From positions 368,955,370 to 369,019,369 of the forward strand of contig NC_057798.1 in the NCBI RefSeq assembly GCF_018294505.1: a DNA stretch of 64,000 nucleotides, given 5' to 3'. The notes under the pieces were generated by a model. The model did not search any database. It worked only from the letters and a program-made list of their open reading frames with translations, and was not told the DNA's origin. This document shows positions 11,959 to 23,190 of the stretch, in pieces; the stretch's first letter is position 1, and the number at the start of each line of letters is the position of its first letter. The translations under genes were made by a program, and so were the position numbers. This DNA is from Triticum aestivum (lineage: Eukaryota > Streptophyta > Magnoliopsida > Poales > Poaceae).

Positions 11959-12778
11959 TCACATAAAAGATAAGAATTGAAACATAACGGGAGGATCATG
12001 ATGAATATGGCTAGCACATTTAAGCCTAACCCACTTCCTATGCATAGGGATTTTGTGAGCAAACAAATTATGGGAACAAGAATCAACTAGCATAGGAAGA
12101 CAAAACAAGCATAACTTCCAAAATTTCAACACATAGAGAGGAAACTTGATATTATTGCAATACCTACAAGCATATGTTCCTCTCTCATAGTTATTTTCAG
12201 TAGCATAATGAATGAATTCAACAATATAGCTATCAGATAATGCATTCTTTTCATGATCCACAAGCATAGAAATTGTATTACTCTCCACATAAGCAAATTT
12301 ATTCTCATTCATAATAGTGGGAGAAAATTCAATGAAATAACTATCATATGACACTTGATTAACATAATGATGACACATTTCATGGTTATCAGTATTCTTT
12401 ATAACATATGTGTCATCACAATAATCGTCATAGATACCAACTTTGCTATCATAATAAATTGAAACCTCTTCCAAAATAGTGGATTCATCACTAAATAAAG
12501 TCATGACCTCTCCAAATCCACTTTCTTCATAATTATTACAATAAGATTCAACACCCTCCAAAATAGTAGGATCATTAGTACCTAGAGTTGACACTCTTCC
12601 AAACCCACTTTTCATCAATATAATCATCATAAATAGGAGGCATGCTTTCATCATAACAAATTTTCTCATCAAAGCTCGGGGGACTAAAAATATCATGTTC
12701 GTCAAACATAGCATCCCCAAGCTTATGGCTTTGCATATCATTAGCATCATGTATATTCATTGCAATCATGACCATCAT
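11959..12778 (-). pseudogene. Gag-like ORF of element B (C-terminal part)
   Basis: A 263-codon frame (12750-11959) and an overlapping frame (12778-12575) together match the acidic part of element A's ORF: KLGDAMF, the PIYDDY motif, ESGFGRVSTL and the shared HKIPMHRKWVRLKCASH ending. At least one frameshift lies near 12610. The N-terminal part upstream (to about 12900) is recognisable but full of stops. The CCHC knuckle block of A is missing. Function is not recognised. Confidence 0.5.
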
Positions 12779-13006
12779 TCAAAGATCTTATACCAACCAT
12801 TTTATTGAATTCTTCTTCTAACACATGAGCACAATTTTCCTTTCCATCATTTTCATGAAAGACATAAAAAAGATGCATGAAGCCTATGAGTCAACCTCAA
12901 TTCCATTTTTCTTTGTAGTTTTCTTTTAAAAACCAAACTAGTGATAAAACAAGAAACTAAAAGATTCAATTGCAAGATATAAATATATACCTTTGAGCAC
13001 TCACCT

Positions 13007-13023
13007 CCTTGGCAACGACACCA
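13007..13023 (-). other. Decayed PBS of element B
   Basis: Minus strand TGGTGTCGTTGCCAAGG, several transitions away from the intact PBS in A and C. Only one copy is present here. Confidence 0.65.
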
Positions 13024-13033
13024 GAAAAGAGCT

Positions 13034-13077
13034 TGATGCCTACTACGCAACCTTCTGATGTCTACTACACAACCTTC
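13034..13077 (-). repeat. 22-bp tandem duplication at the LTR edge of element B
   Basis: Two adjacent near-identical 22-bp copies of the LTR terminus, 13034-13055 (TGATGCCTACTACGC...) and 13056-13077 (TGATGTCTACTACAC...). The outer copy sits between PBS and LTR. Confidence 0.8.
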
Positions 13078-14673
13078 TTCTTGTAGACGTTGTTGGGCCT
13101 GCAAGTGCAAAGTTTTGTAGGACAGTAGAAAATTTCCCTCAAGTGGATGACCTAAGGTTTATCAATCCGTAGGAGGGGTAGGATGAAGATGGTCTCTCTC
13201 AAGCAACCCTGCAACCAAATAACAAAGAATCTCTTGTGTCCCCAACACACCCAATACAAAGGTAAATTAGGTGCACTAGTTCGGCGAAGAGATGGTGATA
13301 CAAGTGCAATATCGATGGTATATAAAGGTTTTTGTAATCTGAAGTAATAAAAACAGCAAGGTAACTAAGGATAAAAGTGAGCGTAAATGGTATTGCAATG
13401 ATAGGAAACAAGGCATAGGGTTCATACTTTCACTAGTGCAAGTTCTCTCAACAATAATAACATAGATAAATCATATAACAATCCCTCAACATGCAACAAA
13501 GAGTCACTCCAAAGCCACTAATAGCGGAGAACAAACATAGAGATTATGGTAGGGTACGAAACCACCTCAAAGTTATTCTTTCGGATCAATCTATTCAAGA
13601 GTTCGTACTAGAATAACACCTTAAGACACAAATCAACCAAAACCCTAATGTCACCTAGATACTCCATTGTCACCTCAAGTATCCGTGGGCATGATTATAT
13701 GATATGCGTCACACAATCTCAAATTCATCCAACCAACATAAAAGTACTTCAAAGAGTGCCCCAAAGTTTCTACCGGAGAGTCAAGAAAACGTGTGCCAAC
13801 CCCTATGCATAGGTTCATGGGCGGAACCCACAAGTTGGTCACCAAAACATACATCAAGTGGCACGTGATATCCCATTGTCACCACAGATAAACACGGCAA
13901 GACATACATCAAGTGTTCTCAAAGTAAAAACTCAATCCGACAAGATAACTCCAAGAGGGAAACTCAATTCATCACAAGAGAGTAGAGGGGGAGAAACATC
14001 ATAAGATCCAACTATAATAGCAAAGCTCGCGATACATCAAGATCGTGCCATAGAAGGAACACGAGAGAGAACACGAGAGAGAGAGATCAAACACATAGCT
14101 ACTGGTACATACCCTCAGCCCCGAGGGTGAACTACTCCCTCCTCTTCATGGAGAGCGCCGGAATGATGAAGATGGCCACCGGTGATGGGTTCCCCCTCCG
14201 GCAGGGTGCCGGAACGGGCTCCTGAGAGGTTTTTGGTGGCCAAAGAGGCTTGCGGTGGCGGAACTCCTGATCTATCTTGATATTCGATGTTTTTAGGGTA
14301 CGTAGGCATATATAAGCGAAAGAAGTCGGTCGGGAGGTGCTCGAGGGGCCCACGAGATAGGGGGTGCGCCCTACGGGGGGGGGGGGGGGCTCCTATCTCG
14401 TGGAGTCCTTGAGGATCTTCTGACTTGATCTCCAAGTCTCCAGGATCATATTCTTCCCAAAAATAACGCTGCCGAAGGTTTCATTCCGGTTAGACTCCGT
14501 TTGATATTCCTTTTCTTCGAAATACTGAAACAGGTAATAAAACAGCAATATGGGCTGGGCCTCCGATTAATAGGTTAGTCCCAAAAATGATATAAAAGTG
14601 TATAATAAAGCCCATAAACATCCAAAAGGGTTAATATAATAGCATGGAACAATAAAAAATTATAGACGTATCA
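13056..14673 (-). repeat. LTR shared by elements B and C
   Basis: About 1618 bp. On one side it has a PBS (5' LTR of B), on the other a PPT at 14674-14687 (3' LTR of C). It contains a G15 run at 14375-14389 and lacks about 10 bp near its 14673 edge compared with the other copies. A single LTR between two internal domains in the same orientation indicates unequal recombination between elements. Confidence 0.82.
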
Positions 14674-14687
14674 AGCATCCCAAGCTT
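14674..14687 (-). other. Polypurine tract of element C
   Basis: AAGCTTGGGATGCT on the minus strand, directly next to the shared LTR. One G shorter than in A. Confidence 0.75.
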
Positions 14688-17600
14688 AATTCCTGCTCGT
14701 CCTCGAGTAGGTAAATGATAAAAACAGAATTTTTGATGTGGAATGCTACCTAGCATAACTCTCAATGTAATTTTCTTTATTGTAGCATGAATGTTCAGAT
14801 CCAAATGAGTACAAAATAAAAGTTCATATTGACATAAGAAATAGTAATACCTCAAGCATACTAATCAAAGTAATCATGTCTTCTCAAAATAACATGGCCA
14901 AATAAAGTTATCCCTACAAAATCATATAGTCTGGCTGTTGCTCTATCTTCATCACACAAAGTATTTAATCATGCACAACCCCGATGACAAGCCAAGCAAT
15001 TGTTTCATACTTTAGTAGTCTCAAACTCTTTCAACTTTCATGCAATACATGAGCGTGAGCCATGGACATAGCACTATATGTGGAATAGAATGGTGGTTGT
15101 GGAGAAGACAAAAAGGAGAAGATAGTCTCACATCAACTAGGCGTATCAACGGGCTACGGAGATGCCCATTAATAGATATCAATGTGAGTGAGTAGGGATT
15201 GCCATGCAACAGATGCACTAGAGCTATAAATATATGAAAGCTCAACAAAAGAAACTAAGTGGGGTGCATCCAACTTGCTTGCTCACGAAGACTTAGGGAA
15301 CTTTTGAGGAAGCCCATCATTGGAATATGCAAGCCAAGTTCTATAATGAAAAATTCCCACTAGTATATGAAAGTGACAACATATGAGACTCTCTATCATG
15401 AAGATCATGGTGCTATTTTGAAGCACAAGTGTGGAAAAAGAGATAGTAACATATGAGACTCACTTCTCTCTTTTTCTCTCATTTTATTTTTTTCTTTCTT
15501 TTTCTTTTTCTCTTTTTTTATCCCCTTTTTTTCTTTGGCCTTTTTTTGGCCTTTCTTTTTTTTTCTTTTGTAAAGTCCAAAGTCTCATCCCGACTTGTGG
15601 GGGAATCATAGTCTTCATCATCCTTTCCTACTAGGACAATGCTCTAATAATGGAGATCATCACACTTTTATGGATTTACAACTCAAAGCTAGAACAACAT
15701 ATGAGTCTATATGAATTTTTCCGGCGGTGTATCGGGATATGCAATGAATCAAGAGCGACATGTATGAAAATTATGAAGGTGGCCTTGCCACAAGTACGAT
15801 GTCAACTACATGATCATGCAAAGAGCAATATGACAAAAGTAATGTGTTTCATATGAATGGAATGGTGGAAAGTTGCATGGCAATATATCTCAGAATGGCT
15901 ATGGAAATGCCATAGTAGGTAGGTATGGTGGCTGTTTTGAGGAAGGTATATGGTGGGTGTATGGTACCGGCGAAAGTTGTGCGGCACAAGAGAGGCTAGC
16001 AATGGTGGAAGGGTGAGAGTGCGTATAATCCATGGACTCAACATTAGTCAAAAGAACTCATATACTTGTTGCAAAAATCTAGAAGTCATCAAAAACCAAA
16101 GCACTACCCGCATGCTCCTAGGGGGATAGATTGGTAGGAAAAGACCATCGCTCGTCCCTGACCGCCACTCATAAGGAAGACAATCAATAAATAAAATTGT
16201 GCTCCAACTTCATCACAAAGCGGTTCACCATACATGCATGCTACGGGAATCACAAACTTCAACACAAGCAATCTTTAAATTCATAATCACCCAACTAGCA
16301 TGACTTTAATATCACTACCTCCATATCTCAAAACAATTATCAAGCATCAAATTGATCATAGCATCCAATTCACTTCCTATGATAGTTTTTATTATACCCA
16401 ACTTGGATGCTTATCATTCTAGGACCAACTTTATGACTATAGAAAATACCATGCTGTTATAAAATAATCTCAAAAAGGTATAAGTGAAGCATGAGAGACT
16501 AGCAATTTATACAAAATATAACCACCGCCGTGCTCTAAAAGATATAAGTGATGCACAAGAGCAAAAGACAAACTATTCCGAAAGATATAAGTGAAGATCA
16601 ATGAGTAGCTAAATAATTTTGACACTATGTGAAGACTCTCTAACATTAAAGAATTTCAGATCTTGGTATTGTATTCAAGCATCAAACAAAATAAAATAAA
16701 ATAACATTGCAAGGATAGCACAACTCATGTGAAGAAGCAAAAACTTACGCTCAACCGATACTAACCGATAGTTGTTGAAGAAGAAAGGTGGGATGCCTAC
16801 TGGGGCATCCCCAAGCTTAGATGCTTGAGACTTCTTGAAATATTATCTTGGGGTGCCTTGGGAATCCCCAAGCTTGAACTTTTGTGTCTCCTTAATTCCT
16901 CTCATATCATGATTTCTCTTTTTATCAAAATCATTCATCCACACCAAACTCAACAAGAACTCGTGAGATAAGTTAGTATAAACCAATGCAAAACCTTATC
17001 ATTTTCTACTGTAACAAATCACTAAAATATTTATTCAACATTGAATACTAAATGCCTCTACATATTTAATACTCCGATCATCAAATAGAATCGTTGAACA
17101 AACAAACATATGCAAACAATGCAAACATAACAGCAATCTGTCAAAACAGTACAGTCTGTAAAGAATGCAAGATTCATCATACTTCCCTAACTCCAAAAAT
17201 TATGAAATAAATTCCCACTGTAATAAATTTATCAGAGCTCATTATGCAAAAGGTTTCAACATTATATAATTCTATTACTTTTCTAGGGAATGTTTCCAAC
17301 AGCGGTAAACTTTCTGTTTTCAAACAGCAACATGTATACTAGCAAAATAACCATGGCAAAGGCTATCCTTGACTTTTCTATTGAAACTAAAGATGCAAAA
17401 TATTAATCTAAACAACAGCAAGCAAATACTAACAAAATAAAATGATGCTCCAAGCAAAACACATGTCATGTGGTGAATAAAAATATAGCTCCAAGTAAAG
17501 TTACCGATGAACGAAGACAAAAGAGGGGATGCCTTCCGGGGCATCCCCAAGCTTAGGCTCTTGGTTGTCCTTGAATATTACCTTGGGGTGCCTTGGGCAT

Positions 17601-18249
17601 CCCCAAGCTTAGGCTCTTGCCACTCCTTATTCCATAGTCCATCGAATCTTTACCCAAAACTTGAAAACTCCACAATACAAAACTCAACAGAAAACTCGTA
17701 AGCTCCGTTAGTATAAGAAAATAAAACCACCACTTAGGTACTGTAATGAACTCATTTTAAATTCATATTGGTGTAATATCTATTGTACTATGACTTATCT
17801 ATGGTCCATACCCACGGATACTACTCATAGATTCATCAGCAACACATAGAAAACAGAATCTGTCAAAAATAGAATAGTCTATAGTAATCTGTATCAAACG
17901 TATACTTCTGGAACTCCAAAATTTCTACCAAATTAGGAAGTCCTAAGAAATTTGTGTACAAATCCAGATCAAAAAGAATCAGATCAAGAGTACGTTTCTG
18001 TGAATTAACAAAACTAATTTACTCGGTGCAAAAGTTTCTGATTTTCAGCAGGATCAACACAACTATCACCGTAAGCTATCCTAAAGGTCTTACTTGGCAC
18101 TTTATTGAAACAAAAGCTATAAAACATGATTACTACAGTAGCATAATCATGTGTACACACAAAAATAGTAAGGATAAATATTGGATTGTCTCCCAACTAG
18201 CGCTTTTCTTTAATGCATTTCTAGCTAGGCATGATGATGACAATGATGC
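14688..18249 (-). other. Non-coding internal half of element C
   Basis: No supported ORF. It contains a pyrimidine-rich block (about 15465-15575; polypurine on the element's sense strand) and four PPT-like motifs at 16805-16818, 16863-16875, 17541-17554 and 17597-17610. The same layout occurs in element E on the plus strand. Confidence 0.65.
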
Positions 18250-19271
18250 TCACATAAAAGATAAGAATTGAAACATAACGGGAGCATCATGAAGCATATG
18301 ACTAGCACATTTAAGCCTAATCCACTTACTATGCATAGGTATTTTGTGAGCAAACGACTTATGGGAACAATAATCAACTAGCATAGGGAGGCAAAACAAG
18401 CATAGCTTCAAGATTTTCAACACATAGAGGGGAAACTTGACATTATTGCAACTCCTACAAGCATATATTCCTCCCTCATAATAATTTTCAGTACCATCAT
18501 GAATGAATTCAACAATATAACCAGAACCTAAAGCATTCTTTTCATGATCTACAAGCATAGAAAATTTACTACTCTCCATATAAGCAAATTTCTTCTCATG
18601 AATAGTAGTGGGAGCAAACTCAACAAAATAATTAACATGTGAGGCATAATCCAATTGAAAACTAAAATCACGATGACAAGTTTCATGGTTTTCATTATTC
18701 TTAATAGCATACAAGTCATCACAATAATCATCATAGATAGCAACTTTGTTCTCATAATCAATTGGAACCTCTTCCGAAATAGTGGAATCATCACTAAATA
18801 AAGTTGACGCTCTTCCAAATCCACTTCATATTCATCACAATAAGATTCAACATCCTCCTAAATAGTGGGATCATTACTTCCTAAAGTTTACACTCTTCCA
18901 AACCCACTTTCATCAATATAATCATCATAAATAGGAGGCATGCTTTCATCATAATAAATTTGCTCATCAAAACTTGGGGGACAAAAAATATCATCTTCAT
19001 CAAACATAGCATCCCCAAGCTTGTGGCTTTGCATATAATTAGAATCATGGATATTCAAGGAGTTCATACTAACAAAATTGCAATCATGCTCATCATACAA
19101 AGATTCAGTACCAAGCATTTTAATGCACTCTTCTTCTAGCACTTGAGCACAATTTTCCTTTCCATCAAACTCACAAAAGATATTAAAAAGATGAAGCGTA
19201 TGAGACAAACTCAATTCCATTTTTTTAAATTTTCTTTTATAAAATAAACTAGTGATTAAAACAAGAAACAA
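18250..19271 (-). pseudogene. Gag-like ORF of element C
   Basis: The N-terminal frame (19271-18888) starts near MELSLSHTLHLFNIF and runs through KLGDAMFDEDDIF and YIDESGFGRV before stopping. The C-terminal frame (18714-18250) contains the NYYEGGIYACRSCNNVKF block and ends with the family's conserved tail. Stops and at least one frameshift lie between 18714 and 18888. The order matches element A, except that the zinc-knuckle block is missing here. Confidence 0.55.
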
Positions 19272-19317
19272 AAAGATTCGATTGCAAGATCTAAAGATAT
19301 ACCTTCAAGCATCACGT

Positions 19318-19334
19318 CCCCGACAACGGCACCA
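19318..19334 (-). other. Second PBS-like copy in element C
   Basis: Minus strand TGGTGCCGTTGTCGGGG, 66 bp inside the LTR-proximal PBS. The spacer carries the same GACGGGGTGTGAGTG phrase as in element A, so the duplication predates both insertions. Confidence 0.75.
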
Positions 19335-19383
19335 GAAAAGAGCTTGATTGACGGGGTGTGAGTGAGTGCCCTTTACCTAGCCT

Positions 19384-19400
19384 CCCCGGCAACGGCGCCA
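19384..19400 (-). other. Primer binding site of element C
   Basis: TGGCGCCGTTGCCGGGG on the minus strand, 10 bp from the LTR edge at 19411. Confidence 0.85.
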
Positions 19401-19410
19401 GAAAAGAGCT

Positions 19411-21037
19411 TGATGTCTACTACACAACCTTCTTCTTGTAGACGTTGTTGGGCCTGCAAGTGCACAGGTTTGTAGGACAGTAGCAAATTTCCCTCAAGTG
19501 GATGACCTAAGGTTTATCAATTCGTAGGAGGCGTAGGATGAAGATGGTCTCTCTCAAGCAACCCTGCAACCAAATAACAAAGAGTCTCTTGTGTCCCCAA
19601 CACACCCAATACAATGGTAAATTGTATAGGTGCACTAGTTCAGCGAAGAGATGGTGATACAAGTGCAATATCGATGGTAGATAAAGGTTTTTGTAATCTG
19701 AAGTAATAAAAACAACAAGGTAACTAAGGATAAAAGTGAGCGTAAACGGTACTGCAATGATAGGAAACAAGGCATAGGGTTCATACTCTCACTAGTGCAA
19801 GCTCTCTCAACATTAATAACATAGATAGATCATATAACAATCCCTCAACATGCAACAAAGAGTCACTCCAAAGCCACTAATAGCGGAGAACAAACGTAGA
19901 GATTATGGTAGGGTACAAACCACCTCAAAGTTATTCTTTCGGATCAATCTATTCAAGGGTTCGTACTAGAATAACACCTTAAGACACAAATCAACCAAAA
20001 CCCTAATGTCACCTAGATACTCCATTGTCACCTCAAGTATCCGTGGGCATGATTATACGATATGCGTCACACAATCTTAAATTCATCCAACCAACATAAA
20101 AGTACTTCAAAGAGTGCCCCAAAGTTTCTACCTGAGAGTCAAGAAAACGTGTGCCAACCCCTATGCATAGGTTCATGGGCGGAACCCGCAAGTTGGTCAC
20201 CAAAACATACATCAAGTGGCACGTGATATCCCATTGTCAGCACAGATAAACACGGCAAGACATACATCAAGTGTTCTCAAAGTAAAGACTCAATCCGACA
20301 AGATAACTCCAAGAGGGAAACTCAATTCATCACAAGAGAGTAGAGGGGGAGAAACATCATAAGATCCAACTATAATAGCAAAGCTCACGATACATCAAGA
20401 TCGTGCCATAGAAGGAACACGAGAGAGAACACAAGAGAGAGAGAGATCAAACACATAGCTACTGGTACATACCCTCAGCCTCGAGGGTGAACTACTCCCT
20501 CCTTGTCATGGAGAGCACCGAGATGATGAAGATGGCCACCGGTGATGGGTCCCCCTCTGGCAGGGTGCCGGAACAGGCTCCTGAGAGGTTTTTGGTGGCT
20601 ACAGAGGCTTGCGGCGGCGGAACTCCTGATGTATCTTGATATTCGATGTTTTTAGGGTACGTAGGCATATATAAGCGAAAGAAGTCGGTCGGGAGGTGCT
20701 CGAGGGGCCCACGAGACAGGGGCGCGCCCTACAGGGGGGGCGCCCTCCTATCTCGTGGAGTCCTCGAGGATCTTCTGACTTGATCTCCAAGTCTCCAGGA
20801 TCATATTCTTCCCAAAAATAACGCTGCCGAAGGTTTCATTCCGTTTGGACTCCGCTTGATATTCCTTTTCTTCGAAATACCGAAACAGGCAATAAAGCAG
20901 CAATATGGGTTGGGCCTCCGGTTAATAGGTTAGTCCCAAAAATGATATAAAAGTGTATAATAAAGCCCATAAACATCCAAAATGGGTAATATAATAGCAT
21001 GGAACAATCAAAAATTATAGATACGTTGGAGACGTAT
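19411..21037 (-). repeat. 5' LTR of element C
   Basis: Begins TGATGTCTACTACAC and runs to GACGTAT at 21037, where the last bases are lost at the junction with the next LTR. Closest to the shared LTR at 13056-14673. Confidence 0.85.
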
Positions 21038-22065
21038 GACCTTCTTCTTGTAGACTCGTGTTGGCCCTCCAAGTGTAGAATTTTTAGGACAGTAGCAATT
21101 TCCCTCAAGTGGATGACCTAAGGCTTATCAATCTGTGGGAGGCGCAAGATGAAGATAGTCTCTCTCAAAAAACCTTGCAACAAAATAACAAAGAGTCTCT
21201 TGTGTCCCCAACACACCCAATACAACGGTAAATTGTATAGGTGCACAAGTTCGGCATAGAGATGGTGATACAAGTGTAATATGGATAGTAGATATAGGTT
21301 TTTGTAATCTGAAAATATAAAAACAGCAAGGTAACTAGTAACAAAAGTGAGCAAAAACGGTATTGCAATGCTTGACAACAAGGCCTAGGGTTCATACTTT
21401 CACTAGTGCAAATTCTCTCAACAATTATAACATAATTAAATCGTATGGGAATCCCTCAAGATGCGACAAAGACTCACTCCAAAGTTCCTATCATGGAGAA
21501 CATAAGATGAAATTGCCTGTAGGGTATGAAACCACCTCAAAGTTATTCTTTCTGATCAATCTTTCGAGCTATTCCTATAAGTGTCACAAATAACCTTAGA
21601 GTTCATACTAACATCAATCAACCCTAATGTCACCTAGATACTCCAATGTCACCACAAGTATTCGTGGGTCAATTATACAATATGCATCAAACAACTTCAG
21701 ATTCATAATATTCAATCCAACACAAAGAACCACAAAGAGTGCCCCAAGATTTCTACCGGAGAAACAAGGATGAAATCGTGCATCAACACCTATGCATAGA
21801 TTACCCCAATGTCACCTTGGGAATCCGTGAGTTTAGTGCCAAAACATACATCAAGTGAATCAATAGAACACCCCATTGTCACCACAGGTATCCCACGCAA
21901 GACATATATCAAGTGTTGTCAAATCCATAAAAGTATTCAATCCGATAATAGTGAAACCTCAAAGGTAAAACTCAATTCATCACAAGAAGATAGAGAGGTA
22001 GAAACACCATATGATCCAACTATAGTAACAATGCTCGCGGTACGTCAATATTGTGCCAAATCAAG

Positions 22066-22100
<35 letters not shown>

Positions 22101-22643
22101 AAACACATAGCTAGTGGTACATACCCTCCGCCTCGAGGGTGAACTACTCCCTCCTTGTCATGGTGGCCGCCGGGATGATGAAGATGGCATCCGGTGATGA
22201 TTTCCCCCTCCGGCAGGGTGCCGGAACGGGCTCCCGATTGTTTTTTCATGGCTATAGAGGCTTGTGGCGGAGGAAATTCTCATCTAGGGTTCTTTTTGGG
22301 TTTTTTTGGCATCGATCTCACGTCAAGGGGGTGCCCGAGGGGCCCACAAGCTCGGCGGGCGTGCCCTAGGGGGGTGGGCGCGCCCCCAGGCTTGTGGCTC
22401 CCTCATCCACCCTGGTCTAGCTCCGGTGTTTTTGGGGTCTCTTATGGTCCATAAAAAATCATCGTAAATTTTCAGCCCATTCCGAGAACTTTTATTTCTG
22501 CACAAAAAATGACATCATGGTAGTTCTGCTGAAAACTGCGTTAGTTCGACTTAGTTCTAATCAAATCATACCAAAACCATATAAAATTATTGTAAACATG
22601 GCATGAATAGTTCATAAATTATGGTTACGTTAGAGACGTATCA
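21038..22643 (-). repeat. Diverged related LTR (solo or truncated)
   Basis: Clearly homologous to the A-C LTRs (for example 'aggtgcacaagttcggc') but much more diverged, and lacking its first ~16 bp. It ends TTAGAGACGTATCA at 22643, followed by neither PPT nor PBS. It is probably the older LTR into whose edge the B/C chain was placed. Confidence 0.75.
22069..22098. repeat. (GA)15 microsatellite
   Basis: A perfect dinucleotide run inside the diverged LTR. Shorter GA runs occupy the same place in the other LTR copies. Confidence 0.9.
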
Positions 22644-22670
22644 ACTTCCAACTAAATGCATTACACAGCT

Positions 22671-23190
22671 TCAAACTACATATTTATCACATGCCCGTGC
22701 AAAGGCCAATTTTAGTTGATCAACTACAAATTGGCACACATTGGTCTCTATTATTGCACTCACATGCATCACAACAGGATAGCACCATGGTGATATGTTC
22801 AAACTTTTGGTAGGATCAAGGAAACACGAGAAAGCGACTGCCAACCAAGCACGCAAGAAATTGTCATATGCTGCCCCAGCCATGTCCTTAATCATTTTGC
22901 ACCATGATGTTTGTGTTGCTGAAACTTTGGTACTATTATTGAATATTGTGTTCATTTGAGTTGTGTAATCTGCTCTATTCTCATAGCACACATTCCTCCC
23001 CCTGTTTGGCAGACCCCATATCCCGTGAACACTTGTTGCATCTACTGGAATCTTGCCCCTCTCTGGAGTGACTAGTTGTGACATTTTAGGGTCATAATGC
23101 TTCATAACCCACTGACTCAAGTCTCTCGGTATGCTGCAGCTTGCGATATTCAATAGACCTCAAAACTCTTTTCCAATTATTACAAATTAT
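22671..23190 (-). pseudogene. Broken transposon-associated protein fragment
   Basis: A 160-codon frame (23153-22671), extended upstream past a TGA at about 23162. It reads ASCSIPRDLSQWVMKHYDP, then ERGKIPVDATSVHGIWGLPN, later FLRAWLAVAFSCFLDP and VVDQLKLAFARACDK. From memory this matches the N-terminal part of grass proteins found in DNA transposons that carry Ulp1-like peptidase or plant-mobile-domain regions. No transposase or peptidase motif is visible. It is cut at its 3' side by the LTR ending at 22643. A decayed exon in the same direction may lie around 23600-23720. Role unknown. Confidence 0.42.

Larger units (their letters stand above)
11130..14673 (-). mobile_element. Element B: truncated Athila-like element sharing an LTR with element C
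   Basis: On the minus strand: LTR (14673-13056), PBS (13023-13007), a broken ORF and part of the non-coding half. It is then interrupted at 11129/11130 by the Tekay-like remnant. The missing 3' part must lie left of the window. It is the same family as A and C. Confidence 0.75.
13056..21037 (-). mobile_element. Element C: non-autonomous Athila-like LTR retrotransposon
   Basis: On the minus strand: 5' LTR (21037-19411), PBS (19400-19384) with a second copy further in, broken ORF (19271-18250), non-coding half, PPT and the shared 3' LTR. Internal length is about 4.7 kb with no pol domains. Its 5' LTR edge is joined imperfectly to the next LTR at 21037/21038. Confidence 0.8.

Noticed and set aside
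13056..14673. B and C as two separate simple nested insertions
   Set aside because: A single LTR serves both internal domains and no second LTR or TSD separates them.
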